From the NCBI GenBank assembly GCA_015680905.1, contig CM027383.1, positions 88,817,001-88,881,000 of the forward strand: a DNA stretch of 64,000 bases. Reading direction: 5' to 3'. Both the position numbers and the translations under genes were made by a program. Shown here piece by piece: positions 11,050 to 22,670 of this stretch. The notes under the pieces were generated by a model. That model saw only the letters and a list, made by a program, of their open reading frames with translations, made no database searches and was not told the origin of the DNA. The stretch comes from Coptis chinensis. Lineage: Eukaryota; Streptophyta; Magnoliopsida; Ranunculales; Ranunculaceae. Within the stretch, counting starts at the first letter, position 1. Each line of letters opens with the position of its first letter.

Positions 11050-12347
11050 ATTTAAATTTTGAGGAGTTTCGAGAAATATAGTGACGGCAAGCGAGCATGA
11101 AGGTCTAAGAATATAGGAAATTACAACCCGAGGGACCATGTTTTCTCTCGAATAAATTACAACTCAAAAATTTATTCCCATCTCTCCCAGCTACCTCGTT
11201 TCTTCTTTATCACTCCGGCACTCCTCTCCAGTTCCGATGAGTAAACCATGCTCGCCTTCGATTAAAGTGGCACTCTTACTAAAAATTTCAAACCTTCAAC
11301 CACCGCTCAATGAATCTAAGCACTCCTCACATCCATCGACAGTAAGTGAAGGATCTCTCTCTCACCCTCTCTCTAATGATAACCCATTTCAATTTTGGGT
11401 TTCAGGGGAAGTCATTTTTTATTTTTACTTACTCCTCCACATTCGAAAAAGCTTTGATTTTCCATAAATCCCTAAATCTCTCATCTATTCTCTCGGCGGT
11501 GGAGGTAAGATCAACCTAGTGAATTTAGATGCGAGAGATGCAATCAAGTTTGTCCCTTGAGTTTTAACTTCACTGAATTGAGGGTTAGTTCTTTCTCCCC
11601 TTTTTCGTTCGATCAATTTTAAATTTTGCATAATATTTTGCTTTTTCCATAGTTCTTTTCTCCCCCTTTTTCTCAAAGTTCAATATTGCAGGTTTAGGTT
11701 GATTGTATTGTTTAATTAGACTGAGTTCTAATTGAATTGATGTTCCTAAAAAAGAGGGCTCAAGTAGAAATGGAGAAGCAGGAGACAAAGCTACCTCGGT
11801 GTACTGATAAGTTGCTTTAGGTAAAAATACTGCTTACTCGATCCATGTATATGTTTTTAACTTTGTTAATTCGACCTGGTTAACCTGTTTGAGATTCTTG
11901 AATATTTCAACAATGTTCGGATATTTTTCTATTGGTAGTTTGGCACAAGTAAGGTAAAGTGTTTAGATAGTGAAGTCTTGACTTTGCTTGGATATCTTGT
12001 ACGATTACTTTTCAATCTTTGATCAAGTCCAAGTAAGTTATTTTCTTCCATTTATTTCTTGACATTAACAAGCCATCCGCTTCTTTTCGTGCCTAACACC
12101 ACGGTGGTCTTTCTTGAGGAGTCAGGTGTGAAGTATATTTCACACCATAGTCATTTATAGGAAAATGAGACAATAATAATTATGAGCCTGTCCATTTCAA
12201 TCCACAATTTCATTTATAAGTTATGGAAGAAATGGGGTGTTGGTATTATTCGTGAATTTTGGTTGTCTCGAATTTACTAGTATTTCACTCTAATTGCAAG
12301 TGATGCAATGAGTATTTTCTTATTCATATCTTAATTGCGATTTTCTT

Positions 12348-12391
<44 letters not shown>

Positions 12392-14100
12392 GGTCATTGG
12401 CATGAAAAGAAGAAATTAACCATGAGTAATGACAGACGACTATCCTACGTAGTAAAAGATTTTGCTAGTGACTTCCTTTCATCTTTTCCTTATTTTTTCG
12501 CCTCACAAGGAGCTGTCGTGTGCATTTTAATGCACTCAATTCATTTGGTAATATAGTTGTTCTTAGACTTATGTAACTCTGGATGCATAAACTCATAATT
12601 TTCAATTAGGTTTATAAATTTTCTATTCAGGAAGAAAAGATATCTCTTGCTATGTTGGTTGATATAAATCTTAGGGATTGGTTTGGAGTCTCCTTCTATC
12701 CTTTAAGGCAACATGCCAATTTAATGAAGTGGTTCAGGGAGTAGTTGTTCTCTCACTATAGTAGTTTGGAACTGTGCGTGCTCTCAAAACTAACCATCTA
12801 AGTTACTACCAAGAAAAAAAGATGATTGAAATACTATCTTCTGAGTGAGTGGAGGTCCCGAACTATTAATGGACTAGTGTTTCTTTAATTGAAATGATTA
12901 CGGATATTACTTGCACAATTACACTTCAACAAGTAAAAGATGGTATAAGGAAAACCTTGTGGCTTGTAGCATAGTTACCCTTTTTTTTAGGCTAGCCAAT
13001 AATGCACTACATATCTTGACTCTAGCTTCTTTTTGACTCACATCTTTAGAATTAATGTTATCTTCTTTTTTTTTCTTGGTACTGTTGAGTATACTATACA
13101 CCTTATTATCAATATGTATTGTAAATAGACTTGGTTAGCCTCATACTGTGTACTACTTCGATGGGCTTTTAACCTTACTAGATTATTGCTATGCAGTGGG
13201 GGTGTGAGCGGAGGGTGGAGAAGAAAGAACTGAGAGAGGGAGAAAGAGAGGAAGACCAAGGAGAGAGAGAGGGAGAAAAGCGGGGAGGACAGACTCATTT
13301 CTGAAGTGGGGTTGCTGAAATGAGTTGTTTATCAAGACTCATTATCTGTTGTTAATTTTTTTCTTAAAAGAGATGTATATCCGACTCATTAGTCATGGGA
13401 AACTTATTTTACTTCTTTCTTTCTTTCTTTTTTTTATTTGAGACACGTTGTCCGCTACCGGAAAATCCCTCATTAAGTGGGTTTTGCCAAAACCCAACCT
13501 CTATGCAGTTAAAAACTTGCATGTGTTCATCATCTTGGCTGTGTATGGTCCTCGCATTTAAGGCATCCTTAGGCTCATGTCTAGAAGTGGCTAGTGTCGC
13601 CTTGCCCCATTAACCCCCACCTATGCCTTTAACTCCGGGCTTCCTTACCCATAAAAAGACATTGTTATATATCAGATCAGTTGGAATAGGCACTATATAT
13701 AACACAATACAAGTTTATGTTTTCTAATCTTATTCTGCTGATTTTGTGTTTCCTCTTTGTACTGATAGGTTACCTTAAAATAGTTTTTGTGTCTATTCAC
13801 ATTAACTCCTTTAACTAAACCAGGGGAAAATGTCTTGTGTCTAGGGAGCAGGGGTTTGAAGTTGCTTTGCTAGACATCATCTACTTGTTGGCACTTAGCA
13901 TGCCCAAAAGGTATAATCCAACTCTCCACCATTCACTCATGGCAACTAGTTGCACTTTCGAATGCTAGCCTCAATAATACCTAGATGTTTACTTCAATAT
14001 GTTTTACTTAAATGCGGGGTTATTGAGTGAATAAATAAGTATGGCGTAGACATTAGAAGAGAATTATTTAGCGATATTTTGGTTAGTTAATTCCAAATCT
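11050..14100. other. CACTA-like element, left body, no gene recognised
   Basis: Contains pyrimidine-rich and GA-rich tracts, possible exon-like pieces near 11237-11467 and 12630-12740, and a (GTT)n run, but nothing I could assign to a family. It could hold further captured exons or UTRs. Confidence 0.4.
12348..12393. repeat. (GTT)n microsatellite
   Basis: About 15 uninterrupted GTT units. Confidence 0.95.
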
Positions 14101-14109
14101 TAATTTAGA

Positions 14110-14395
14110 ATGTCCACCGGGTCTTTGGGTGTGTGTGTCTTTCTTCTTTGGGTGTAGTTGTTGCCCCCCGGTGCCTTTGCTTGGGGGGTTGTTGTTGTTG
14201 CCGCTAGTGCTACTGCTTCTGCTTTGGGTGTTGTTTTACGCCCATCGGGTGCCTGCTGCTTTGGGTGATGCCGCTGCCAGCGGTGCCTCTTCTTTTCTTC
14301 ATTGGGTGTTCTTTCTTTGCGCCATCGGTGCGTCTTTGCTACCGTTGGTGCCTCACGCACCCAGGCTTTACGCCATGGACCTTCATCCGCGGAAC
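14110..14395. repeat. GC-rich degenerate minisatellite
   Basis: Repeated CTTTGGGTG, GTTGTTG and GGTGCC modules, far richer in GC than the surroundings. Both strands are open only because the repeats lack stops; I do not regard these as genes. Confidence 0.6.
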
Positions 14396-14787
14396 TTCTT
14401 TTTTTAGGTTTGATTGTGTTCAAGTCATTTATTATTACTTGGAACACTATATTTTCTCTATACTTTTACTGAATGATTGATATTATTAATTAGTCTCATT
14501 AACTACTTGATTGTGTTTATTTTGTTTTATTTCCATTAAGTTTCTCAATAGGTTTTCCTCACATTTTTTCCAAGTCCTGTTGGTCTGCCACCAACCCTAG
14601 GTCTAAAAATTTGGTAGTCACCATCTTTTCTATTTGCTTGATCTCAGGCCCACAAACCTCTTGTTGATGATTACTGTCCCGTGCAACTGATGAAAATCAA
14701 ATTGATTTCTTTTGAACTTCAGTTTCTAACACTTCTTGATATATTATTCATAAATAATATTAACCTTAGAGAAATTTCTTTATCAGG

Positions 14788-15322
14788 ATTACTAGGCCAT
14801 GGTGGTGCAACTCGGACATCAATTTCGACTTGGAAGACTTTCTATACAAGGACTCTGGTTTTTCTGTCAGGTTAAGTTGGTTCGAAATTTACACCATGTG
14901 CATTTGTTTCCCAGCTAGCAGCTGATGCTCTTTTACCATTTTCATAGCCCTTGATGGGGTCTATGCAAGCTTTGTTTTACTGAATGGTGTATGACTTAAA
15001 CAAATGAAGTTACTGTGTAGATGGGTCTACGAAGGTGTGATTGATGATCCTTATGAAGAATTCTTCATTGCTGAAAACAAATCACTCCAAAAGGTATTCA
15101 AAGTTTACCTATTATTGTGAGCCCCTGGAGCATGCATATTAGATGCTTATTTGGTTTACATTTTACTAGGAGGCTCTTGTTCAAGATTAGGATGCCAAGT
15201 ATTGGCAACAGAGATATAGCCTCAAGGAGGATATTCCTAACTTCCTTTCAAATGTTGCAGAGTTAATATTAATCACAGGCAAATATTTAAATGTCATGAG
15301 GGAATGTGGACATAATGCACAG
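14788..15322 (+). pseudogene. Captured fragment of gamma-tubulin complex component 2 (GCP2/Spc97) gene
   Basis: Several exons with introns kept. About 14793-14873 encodes a segment containing AMVVQLGHQFRLGRL and SIQGLWFFCQ. About 14947-14973 encodes PLMGSMQAL. 15021-15093 encodes WVYEGVIDDPYEEFFIAENK. 15170-15322 encodes AKYWQQRYSLKEDIPNF and TGKYLNVMRECGHNAQ. These match the conserved GCP2 region that nucleates microtubules in the cell. Stops (TAG in the first exon, TAG after QD in the last) and missing residues between exons show it is dead. Kept introns mean it was taken as genomic DNA. It sits inside the CACTA-like element. Confidence 0.85.
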
Positions 15323-15489
15323 GTATATACTTTTTCCTTTTTCTGTCCTCATTATGTAGTACTAAATTGTCAGATGACCTTTCTCAATCATTATACAAGT
15401 TTTTAAGTACATGTTACTGACATCTGGTTTGAGAAGTAATGTTTTAATATATATACTTCCTGCTATTTCCTTTTCCTAACTTCAAGATC

Positions 15490-17380
15490 ATTTGTTTGGT
15501 GGAGTTCTTTACAACAAAGCCATACCCCTCATGATCCATCGGCTTTGCCCAAGTATCCACCGAGCAAGGAGTTTGATACTAAACTCCGGGATGAGGAAGC
15601 TAGAAGGTATGTAATAATTAATTTATTTCAGCTTATGTCATTCTTTTGTTACGGAAAATGCTATTCAAACCTATCAGTTTAATGTGTCGAGTGAGACTCC
15701 CTCATGCTCTTTGTTTTTAGGTGGCAAACCATTTTTCAAAATGTTTTTTCTTGTATTTGAGGCCATTTATGTAAACTGTGAGGCTTTTGTAGCATCTCCT
15801 AGAGTCTTCTATAGATGGTTTTAGATGGTAGCTAGAAGCTCTTCTGCCCTGTTTTGAATATGAAAATGAAAAGGAAGATCTAGAACACTAATCTGAGGAC
15901 TGCAACCTCTTCTACAAAAAGCACAAAGTGTTACAATTTTCTTTCTATCATGCAATTATTTTCTCTACCAAATCTTGAATTGACGATATTTATTTATGCG
16001 GGCAAAGAGCAGCTTTCGTTAAAGGCCGTGAATCCGAATATGGGAGGAGGGATTCGAGAAACTCCAACGCCGCAGAGATCCAAATGTGAATCTTTGAGTT
16101 ACAAATCTCATTACAAGTATGTCCATGTCTTCATCTTGTTATTAGAGTTGGCCCTTTTTTATATTTGTTTATCAATTTGATTGAAGTCTTAGCCTTATTT
16201 TACCTTTCCTTTACCTCTCTCTTGACTTCTATGGCATTTTCAGAAGCGGCAACCACAGTCAAACCCAAAAGCAACAATGAAATACAATCCACAAGAGGAT
16301 CTTTGGATCTGGCTTTCCCATTGATCCTCCCAGGAGGGCCGAGTGCGTATGGATCTTCATGGAACAAAAAGGAGATGGAGAGTGGACATGTGGGTTTAAG
16401 GACTCGAGATCATACATGCCCATGCCCAATGGAGTTTCGAACACTCGGTTTGGCATCAAGAAACAGTGCACTATTCAATAACCCCGGAGAGGAACTCACA
16501 TTCTCGGTGGGTGGATAAGCAACCGAGTTCTAAATACAATCGACTAGATGATGCGAACCATCTGGAAAAACGAGGAATGGAACAACCATTTACTGGATAG
16601 GCCCGCCTCTTCCCACAAGAAGGGTGATAAGGTATGTAGCAAGGAACTAGTTGGTAGTCAACTAGATAGACCATTAAATAACTCTCTATCTTATTTAAAC
16701 AACGCAATCTTATTTGCCGAAAACTTTGTATGTGCTTTAATCATATATGAGTATTTGATTCCTTTATTTGTATTCTTGGATTTCTAATTTGTTGGATCAT
16801 CATATTAGATGAGCATGACTCATAACTTGAAAGCACTAGGGTTTTTCTAGGGTGTCCATTTAATCGTGACTTTCGATAATTTATCACCGGTGCTTATATT
16901 ATTTTATTTGGAAACGATATGTTAACGGGATGATAAGATGTGTGATTAGTCATGAAGATATATAATCTGCTCCATCTTGTTTTATAGAATGGGTTATGCA
17001 TCAGCATCTAGCTGCAATTATTAGGTAGCCGAGTGAGTTCAATTCGATATTGCATCTCATAAAGTGATGACATGAAATGTTAAGAACCCTTAAAGAGAAT
17101 ATGGATCTTAACAAATAAGCCATGTTAAAATGTCTCGTCTTGTAGCGACATTGATATTTTATATCGATATGAAAATATAATTTATTTGTTAAATGTTTGA
17201 AATTAACTTGCATTGATTTTTTTGAGGTTATGGCCCACCCAAGAAAAATAGGATCCATTACTCTGGACCTTTAATGCCTCACGGGAATCTCGACGAAATG
17301 CTTAAAAAAAGAGCATGAGAGGCAAATTCAACAGGCTGTCCGTAAAGCTCGTCTCGATAAGGTCAAGACCAAGAAGAATA
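15490..17380 (+). pseudogene. Captured 3' half of a CDK-like Ser/Thr kinase gene (At1g54610-like)
   Basis: Exons in order: 15490-15606 (HDPSALPKYPPSKEFDTKLRDEEARR), about 16004-16080 (AAFVKGRESEYGRRDSR), about 16230-16380 (KYNPQED; SSWNKK), about 16560-16632 (DRPASSHKKGDK) and 17225-17370 (GYGPPKKNRIHYSGPLMP, then ERQIQQAVRKARLDKVKTKK). The order and motifs fit the C-terminal tail of the plant CDK-like kinases related to At1g54610; the catalytic domain is absent. Stops and frame changes occur between the motifs, so it is not a gene. Introns are retained. It lies directly downstream of the GCP2 fragment in the same orientation. Confidence 0.8.
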
Positions 17381-17879
17381 TTGGTGATGGCATCCAATCC
17401 GAAGTGCTACTTTACTCGGGGAGAAATGGCAGATGATACTTGACACTTGCTGTGGTTTGACTTTTCATCAGTCCTGCAACAATAAAAGCTCAAGCCTTGC
17501 TATTCTGGTTAACAATTTGCATCAAGTGGAGCTTTTAAGAGAAGGGTTGTTTGGGGTTACCGAGCTGCATTGTGATATGGAAGGCTGATTAAGTTATGGA
17601 CTCTTTGGTGGCCCAGAGGGTAGATGACCATCGATTAAGTAAAGCTGTTATAGGAAATTTGTAGTGGTCGCTCCAGCTAATTGTGGCTTAATGTAAATGA
17701 AGAAATGCTTGCTGCGTACATATTGATGCGTTTTTAGATGATGAGATTCCTCTCTTATGCAGTTAAATTGGAGGGAAGGTGGGATAAGGTAAATATTAGG
17801 ATGGAAACCAAAACAAATATTATTTTTTTTTTTCAAATATATAATAATTTGTGACGCCTGACGAGCATCGATAAAGCCT

Positions 17880-18249
17880 TTTAAAAAAAATGCAAATTTA
17901 TAATTCTTGTGATCTTGGCGTTAATTTGTTTTGGCTTAAGTTATAAGCGCCGATTTTTTGGGAGATTCGAAAGTTCAATAGTGGCGGTATAGGTTTAATA
18001 ATGCACGTTTAGTGACGTCTGCGCATGCGTTAGTAATTCATATTTAGTGATTGACGGCGATGAGCGTTACTAATTGCATATTTAGTGACGGCGCATGATC
18101 GATGAAAATTAACAATTAATGACGGCACCTTGGCATCACAAATAATTCTGACACCAACACAGACGCCTAAATTCCAACGCCTTGTAGGCGTCACAAAAAA
18201 TAATTCTGACACCTCCCAGCCGTCACAAAAGTGCTATTCTATTGTAGTG
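17880..18249. repeat. CACTA right sub-terminal repeat region
   Basis: Short motifs TAGTGACGGC, GGCGTCAC and GACGGCG recur about every 20-40 bp up to the terminal TTGTAGTG; these are the usual transposase-binding repeats of CACTA ends. The same motifs occur at the left end at about 10960-11095. Confidence 0.7.
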
Positions 18250-18981
18250 GTAATCGTTCACAACCTAGATGGATTTGGATAAACCATTGGTACGGTTGTA
18301 GTATAATCTGGTATTAGTCTATCTTGACTATAGGATTACACCAGTACACTTTGTGTGTATTGAACAGGACCAAGTGAGGTTGTTTCTCCTTATACTGACT
18401 ATATAAGAGAACAAACACCTCTGTTATTATGGATGCTTGTCCTCTTAATCCGGACATAATAATAGGCACTTACGTGCATTGTACATTACTTTAAATTATC
18501 AATGAATGAGATTCATTTGTGAATCAACAAACTCGACGGATTGGATAATGACATTGTATGTAAGGTGTGCTGTTAATTATAGAAGGAATCCGTGTCCCGC
18601 AAGAAGTCGGGCTGATGATATCCCCTTGAGGAGCTCAAAAAGATTGTCATGTAAACCCTGCAGGTAGATTTATTCCGACATGACAATGAGGTTGAGTGGT
18701 ACTACTCAAGGACATTAGAAGTTCATTAATGTAGTTGTCAGTAACTTGACTTAATCAACGAACATTCGATATCTTAAACACTGGTAGATTAACGAGCATA
18801 TAATATAGAGCCCATAAACGCTGACACGTAATTTGGGATTAGGGCGGTAGGGCAACAATGGCCTTTAGTGGAATAAGCCATTTGTTGACGGATTTGGGCC
18901 GTGTGTTCTCGGCGAACATGGGAAACCCAAGCCCGTCAGGAAGCCCAACCTTAATTTCTCCTCATGGTCCATGTTGTAGCC

Positions 18982-18989
18982 TATAAATA
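18982..18989 (+). promoter_or_regulatory. TATA box of the solo LTR
   Basis: TATAAATA about 340 bp before the LTR end, giving the LTR a + orientation. Confidence 0.5.
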
Positions 18990-19336
18990 AAATACTCTTT
19001 CTCTTGGCCGAAATTAACCAATTTTTCACTATTCACCTGGATTAGAAAAAAAGGCAAGGAAAGATAGATCCAAAATTTGATCTAGCTTTGTGAGAAAGAA
19101 GGGGGTTGGTAGATCGTTGTCCACACAACGTCCAATCTATTCTAAAGAAATACAACAGAAGATCAAGGGGTTGATTGTTGATTCGGATTCATAAAGCTTG
19201 GATTCTCAGAGTTATCTAAATCAGATTCTAAAGGTATGTTTTCTATCCAAAACCGTGAACCCCATTAATTCCGCTGTGTGTGGGTTCTCGCGGTTTGTAG
19301 AAATATTCGTTCTGAAATAACGGTTCCTACAATACC

Positions 19337-20760
19337 AACTTTCTACTTATCCATCTGTAGTGTCCTTGCAAACATGACATAAAAATAAATTATGCTTGAT
19401 TTACTATACGGGATCATCAAATATTATCCAGTTCCCGATTTCTCGTTAATTATTCTTTAAATTATACCTGACTCACTATGTGGGATCTTCAAAGATTATC
19501 TGCGAACGGGTCTGTCATATTAATTATTTTGAAAAATATATGCAACTATATATGCATAACTATTATATATAAATATTGTATTGATCATTCATCCAAATTT
19601 CTTATAACATGAAAACCCCACGTACTCCCTATTTTAAAAAAAAAAAAAAAAAAACCATTGATAAAACCCTTCAATTTTATTTGTTGTTTAATAATAGAAG
19701 TTTGATTGAAGTTTTGTGAGATTGTCTAATAAGACGAAGTTTATATTGAAGCTACTTGAATAGTAAGGTGTTCACAATTATATGAAAAAAGATAAGATAA
19801 ACACCGTTTTAAATGCAAAACTATACTTGTCGAGACATTCCCACAACATATCACACAACTATATTTTGAGGTTAGTTCAATGCATTTGCATCCAGTTTCT
19901 GATTTTCTATTATTTATTTTTTGAGGTTAGTTCGATCAATGCAGTTGCATCCAGTTTCTGATTTCTTGTTAATTATTCTTTGCAGTTAGTTTAATACATT
20001 TGCATCCAATTTCCAATTTCCTGCTAACTATTATTCGAGCTCAGTTCAATGCATTTGCATCAAGTTTCCGATTTCATGTTAATCATTTTTTGAGATTAGT
20101 TTAATACATTTGCATCCAATTTCTGATTTCTCGTTTATTATTAGATGAGGTTGCATTTGCATCTAGTTTCTGATTTCCCGTTAATTATTATTTGAGGTCA
20201 GTTCAATGAATTTGCATCCAGTTTCCGATTTTCCGTTAATTATTTCTTGAGGTTAGTTCAATGCATTTGCATCCAATTTATTTTTTGAAATTAGTTCAGT
20301 GTAGTTGCATCCGGTTTTCGATTTTTCGTTAATTATTTTTAAAGATTAGTTTCACGCATTTTCATCATATTTCCAATTTATCGTTTTTTTAAGTTAGTTC
20401 AATATAGTTGCATCTAGTTTCCGATTTCCTGTTTATTTAATCTCTGGAGGTTAGTTCAATGCATTTGCATCCAGTTTCCGATTTTCCAACAATCATTTTT
20501 TGGTGTTAGTTCGATGTATTTGCATCCAAGTTTTGATTTTCTGTTAATTATTCTTTGAGGTTAGTTTAATGCAGTTGTATCAATATTCCGATTGTCCATT
20601 AATTAATTTTTAAGATTAGTTTAATGCTTGTATGTGCATCCAATTTCCAATTTCTCATTAAATATTATTTGAGGGTAGTTCGATGGATTTGCATCTAGTT
20701 TTCTATTTCTCGTTAATTGTTCTTTGACGTTAGTTTCATGCAGTACTATATATATTTTAA
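19337..20760 (-). mobile_element. Helitron-like sequence, remainder of copy 1 plus truncated copy 2
   Basis: From about 19500 (GCGAACGGGT, half of the terminal hairpin) the sequence is homologous to 8880-9225 (for example TAATAGAAGTTTGATTGAAG and CAAAACTATACTTGTCGAGA) and then enters the same 55-bp minisatellite. The CTAG terminus and half of the hairpin are missing, so copy 2 is truncated at its 3' end. 19337-19499 is likely the rest of copy 1 beyond the solo LTR. Confidence 0.6.
19860..20740. repeat. Second ~55-bp minisatellite array, about 16 degenerate copies
   Basis: Same unit as at 9220-10690 (TTGAGGTTAGTTCAATGCA ... TTGCATCCAGTTTC ... GTTAATTATT). Confidence 0.85.
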
Positions 20761-21380
20761 AATATTTGTCATTATTAGGGTTTTTTTTTTATTTATTTAT
20801 TTATTTATTTAAGCCAATGTCCGTTTTAACTAAATCTCGTTATTCTGCTAAAATTGAAAATTATAAAATTAAGAAATTTAACTAGAATATGTCGTAATTA
20901 TTGTGGCCTGTAGTTTTTGAAATCCTTAACTATGACTAAATGTCTAAATCCCACAGTGGATGACACCTCAAATTAATCCAACTTTATTTGTTAGGCCCAT
21001 ATATATAGTGCATACAATACAATTTTATTTGTTTTAGGTGTACACTATTACTTATTTTATGATTAGTTTATTTTTTTTTTCTTTTTTCCCAATCACATGT
21101 GTGGTTAACAAATGCATAAAGTAAATGTTCAAGCAACTCAATTCATTTTTTCATTTGTTCTTTCATAGTTTCATTATCATTTTCTAAAAAGAAACTTTGT
21201 TATGTTAAACTTCACCTGAGATTAGTGTGAAAACTATTCTTTGTGGTGCAAGGGTTTTAGGAAAATCATTTTTGGTTGAAAATATTGTTTTTTGCAATTT
21301 AGTTCCTCCACCCTAATTAGCTATATTGTTTAGGAAAAGTTGGAGACTCTGTGAAGCCTGAAAAATAGAGCCAAGAGGGT
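20761..21380. other. AT-rich intergenic DNA
   Basis: An (ATTT)n run at about 20788-20812. No coding sequence is recognised. The last 100 bp resembles 8760-8855. Confidence 0.5.
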
Positions 21381-22552
21381 ATATATATATATCAGGCTAG
21401 CTACGTCGACATACATAAATGACATGCGAAATTGACATACACAATTCAAAAACGGACTTGCACATTGCTCTAAGGGCTGATTTTTGGTAGATATTACCTT
21501 CCTACCATGGATAGTATCTTCACAAAAAATTAGCTAAATCGGATGTGTCTAGTCTTGTCAAAAGAGTGTTAAAATTCTGGACCGTCAGATAAATTTCTAA
21601 CTTGATCTCAAATTTTGATAGAGTTAGACATGTTCAAAAGAGCTGATTTTTCGTGGAGATGATCTCCATGTTGTGGAGATCACATCCCCATAAAATCAAC
21701 TTTTAGTTCATTGTGTAGGTAGATAGGATTGCGTATGTCAATTCCGTATTATATATATACAATCATTATCTAAAAAGTAGTTACTTAAATTAACTTAAAA
21801 TAAGTATGTAAGTAAAACATCACTTAGAAAATGAATTCAAACATAATTTTTTGTAGTTATGAAGCACTCACCATAAATATCATCTCAACAAAATTTCAGC
21901 TAATTTGGAAACCTTTAACATTGGCAAAAAAATGATTGCAAAAACTCGACATTTCTAGACCATTTGATTTCTTTTTAAAGATAACAACAATTTTTTTCTA
22001 TATTATATGTTAGAGGTTTCCAAACGAGTTAAAATTTTGTCGAGATGCATGATCTTTATGATGAGTGTTTTATAACCACAAAAAATTAGGTTTGATTTCA
22101 TTTTCTAGGTGAAATTTTACTTACGTACTTATTTTAAGTTAACTATATATATCGGGTTGGTTACGTTGACATACAGAAATGACATTCGGAATTGACATAT
22201 GCAATCCTACTTACCTACACAATGAACTAAAAGCTAATTTTATAGAGTTGTGGTCTCCACAACATGGAGATCATCTCCACAAATAATAAGCTCCTTTAAA
22301 CATATTTAACCCTACCAAAAGTTGAGTTCAAATTAAAAATTTATCTGACTGTCCAGAATTTTAACACTATTTTGATAAGACTAGACACATCCGATTAAGA
22401 TGATTTTTTGTGGAGATACTACCCATGGTAGGGAGATAATATCTACAAAAAATCAGCCCTTAGAGCAATGTGTAAGACCGCTTTTGGATTGCATATATCA
22501 ATTTCGTATGTCATTTTTGTATGTCGACGTAATGGGATATATATATATATAT
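21381..22552. repeat. 1.17-kb palindrome (foldback element or nested MITEs)
   Basis: Arms of about 585 bp run from TACGTCGACATAC (21402) to its complement GTATGTCGACGTA (ends 22531), centred near 21966. Long stretches match throughout, for example CGGATGTGTCTAGTCTTG against its complement, TGGAGATGATCTCCATGTTG, and TTAACTTAAAATAAGTA. It is embedded in (TA)n on both sides. Each arm contains two blocks (21393-21765 and 21770-21966) that could be separate MITEs inserted one within the other. No ORF. Confidence 0.85.
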
Positions 22553-22670
22553 AAACTTATTACTACTTGGCACTTGTGTACGTTTTGGGTCTCATTCCCT
22601 TGCGGCCTTGCAATGATTCTAATTATACAACTCTAGACGTATGCCACACTCGCTTGCCTCTATTACATAA

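Larger units (their letters stand above)
10940..18249. mobile_element. CACTA-like (En/Spm) element, non-autonomous, carrying host gene fragments
   Basis: The right end, read inward on minus, begins CACTACAATAGAATAGC and is followed by many sub-terminal copies of GTGACGCC/GTGACGGC/GCCGTCACTAAA. The left end begins CACTGGGTTTT followed by GTGACACC and GGCGTCA repeats. This is the usual CACTA end architecture. The left terminal base run (CACTG) and the 3-bp flanks (TGA left, GTA right) do not match perfectly, so the exact ends are uncertain. The body (7.3 kb) has no recognisable TNPA/TNPD transposase but contains exons of two unrelated host genes in the same orientation. It lies inside the solo LTR. 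Confidence 0.7.
10713..19331 (+). repeat. Solo LTR of an LTR retrotransposon, split by a CACTA-like element
   Basis: The left part (10713-10939) starts TGATAGGGTTATATAC and the right part (18250-19331) ends CGGTTCCTACA. Five-base duplications ATACC flank both ends (10708-10712 and 19332-19336). The combined LTR is about 1.3 kb, with a TATA box (18982-18989). No internal retrotransposon region is present, so it is a recombined solo LTR. I did not identify the family; the size would suit a Ty1/copia element. Confidence 0.8.

Noticed and set aside
14100..14447. Open frames on both strands (115 and 92 codons)
   Set aside because: They come from a GC-rich minisatellite without stops; composition is low-complexity and no family is recognisable.
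15021..17380. A functional gene fusing GCP2 and a kinase
   Set aside because: In-frame stops in GCP2 exons, frame changes between the kinase exons and loss of both catalytic/core regions.
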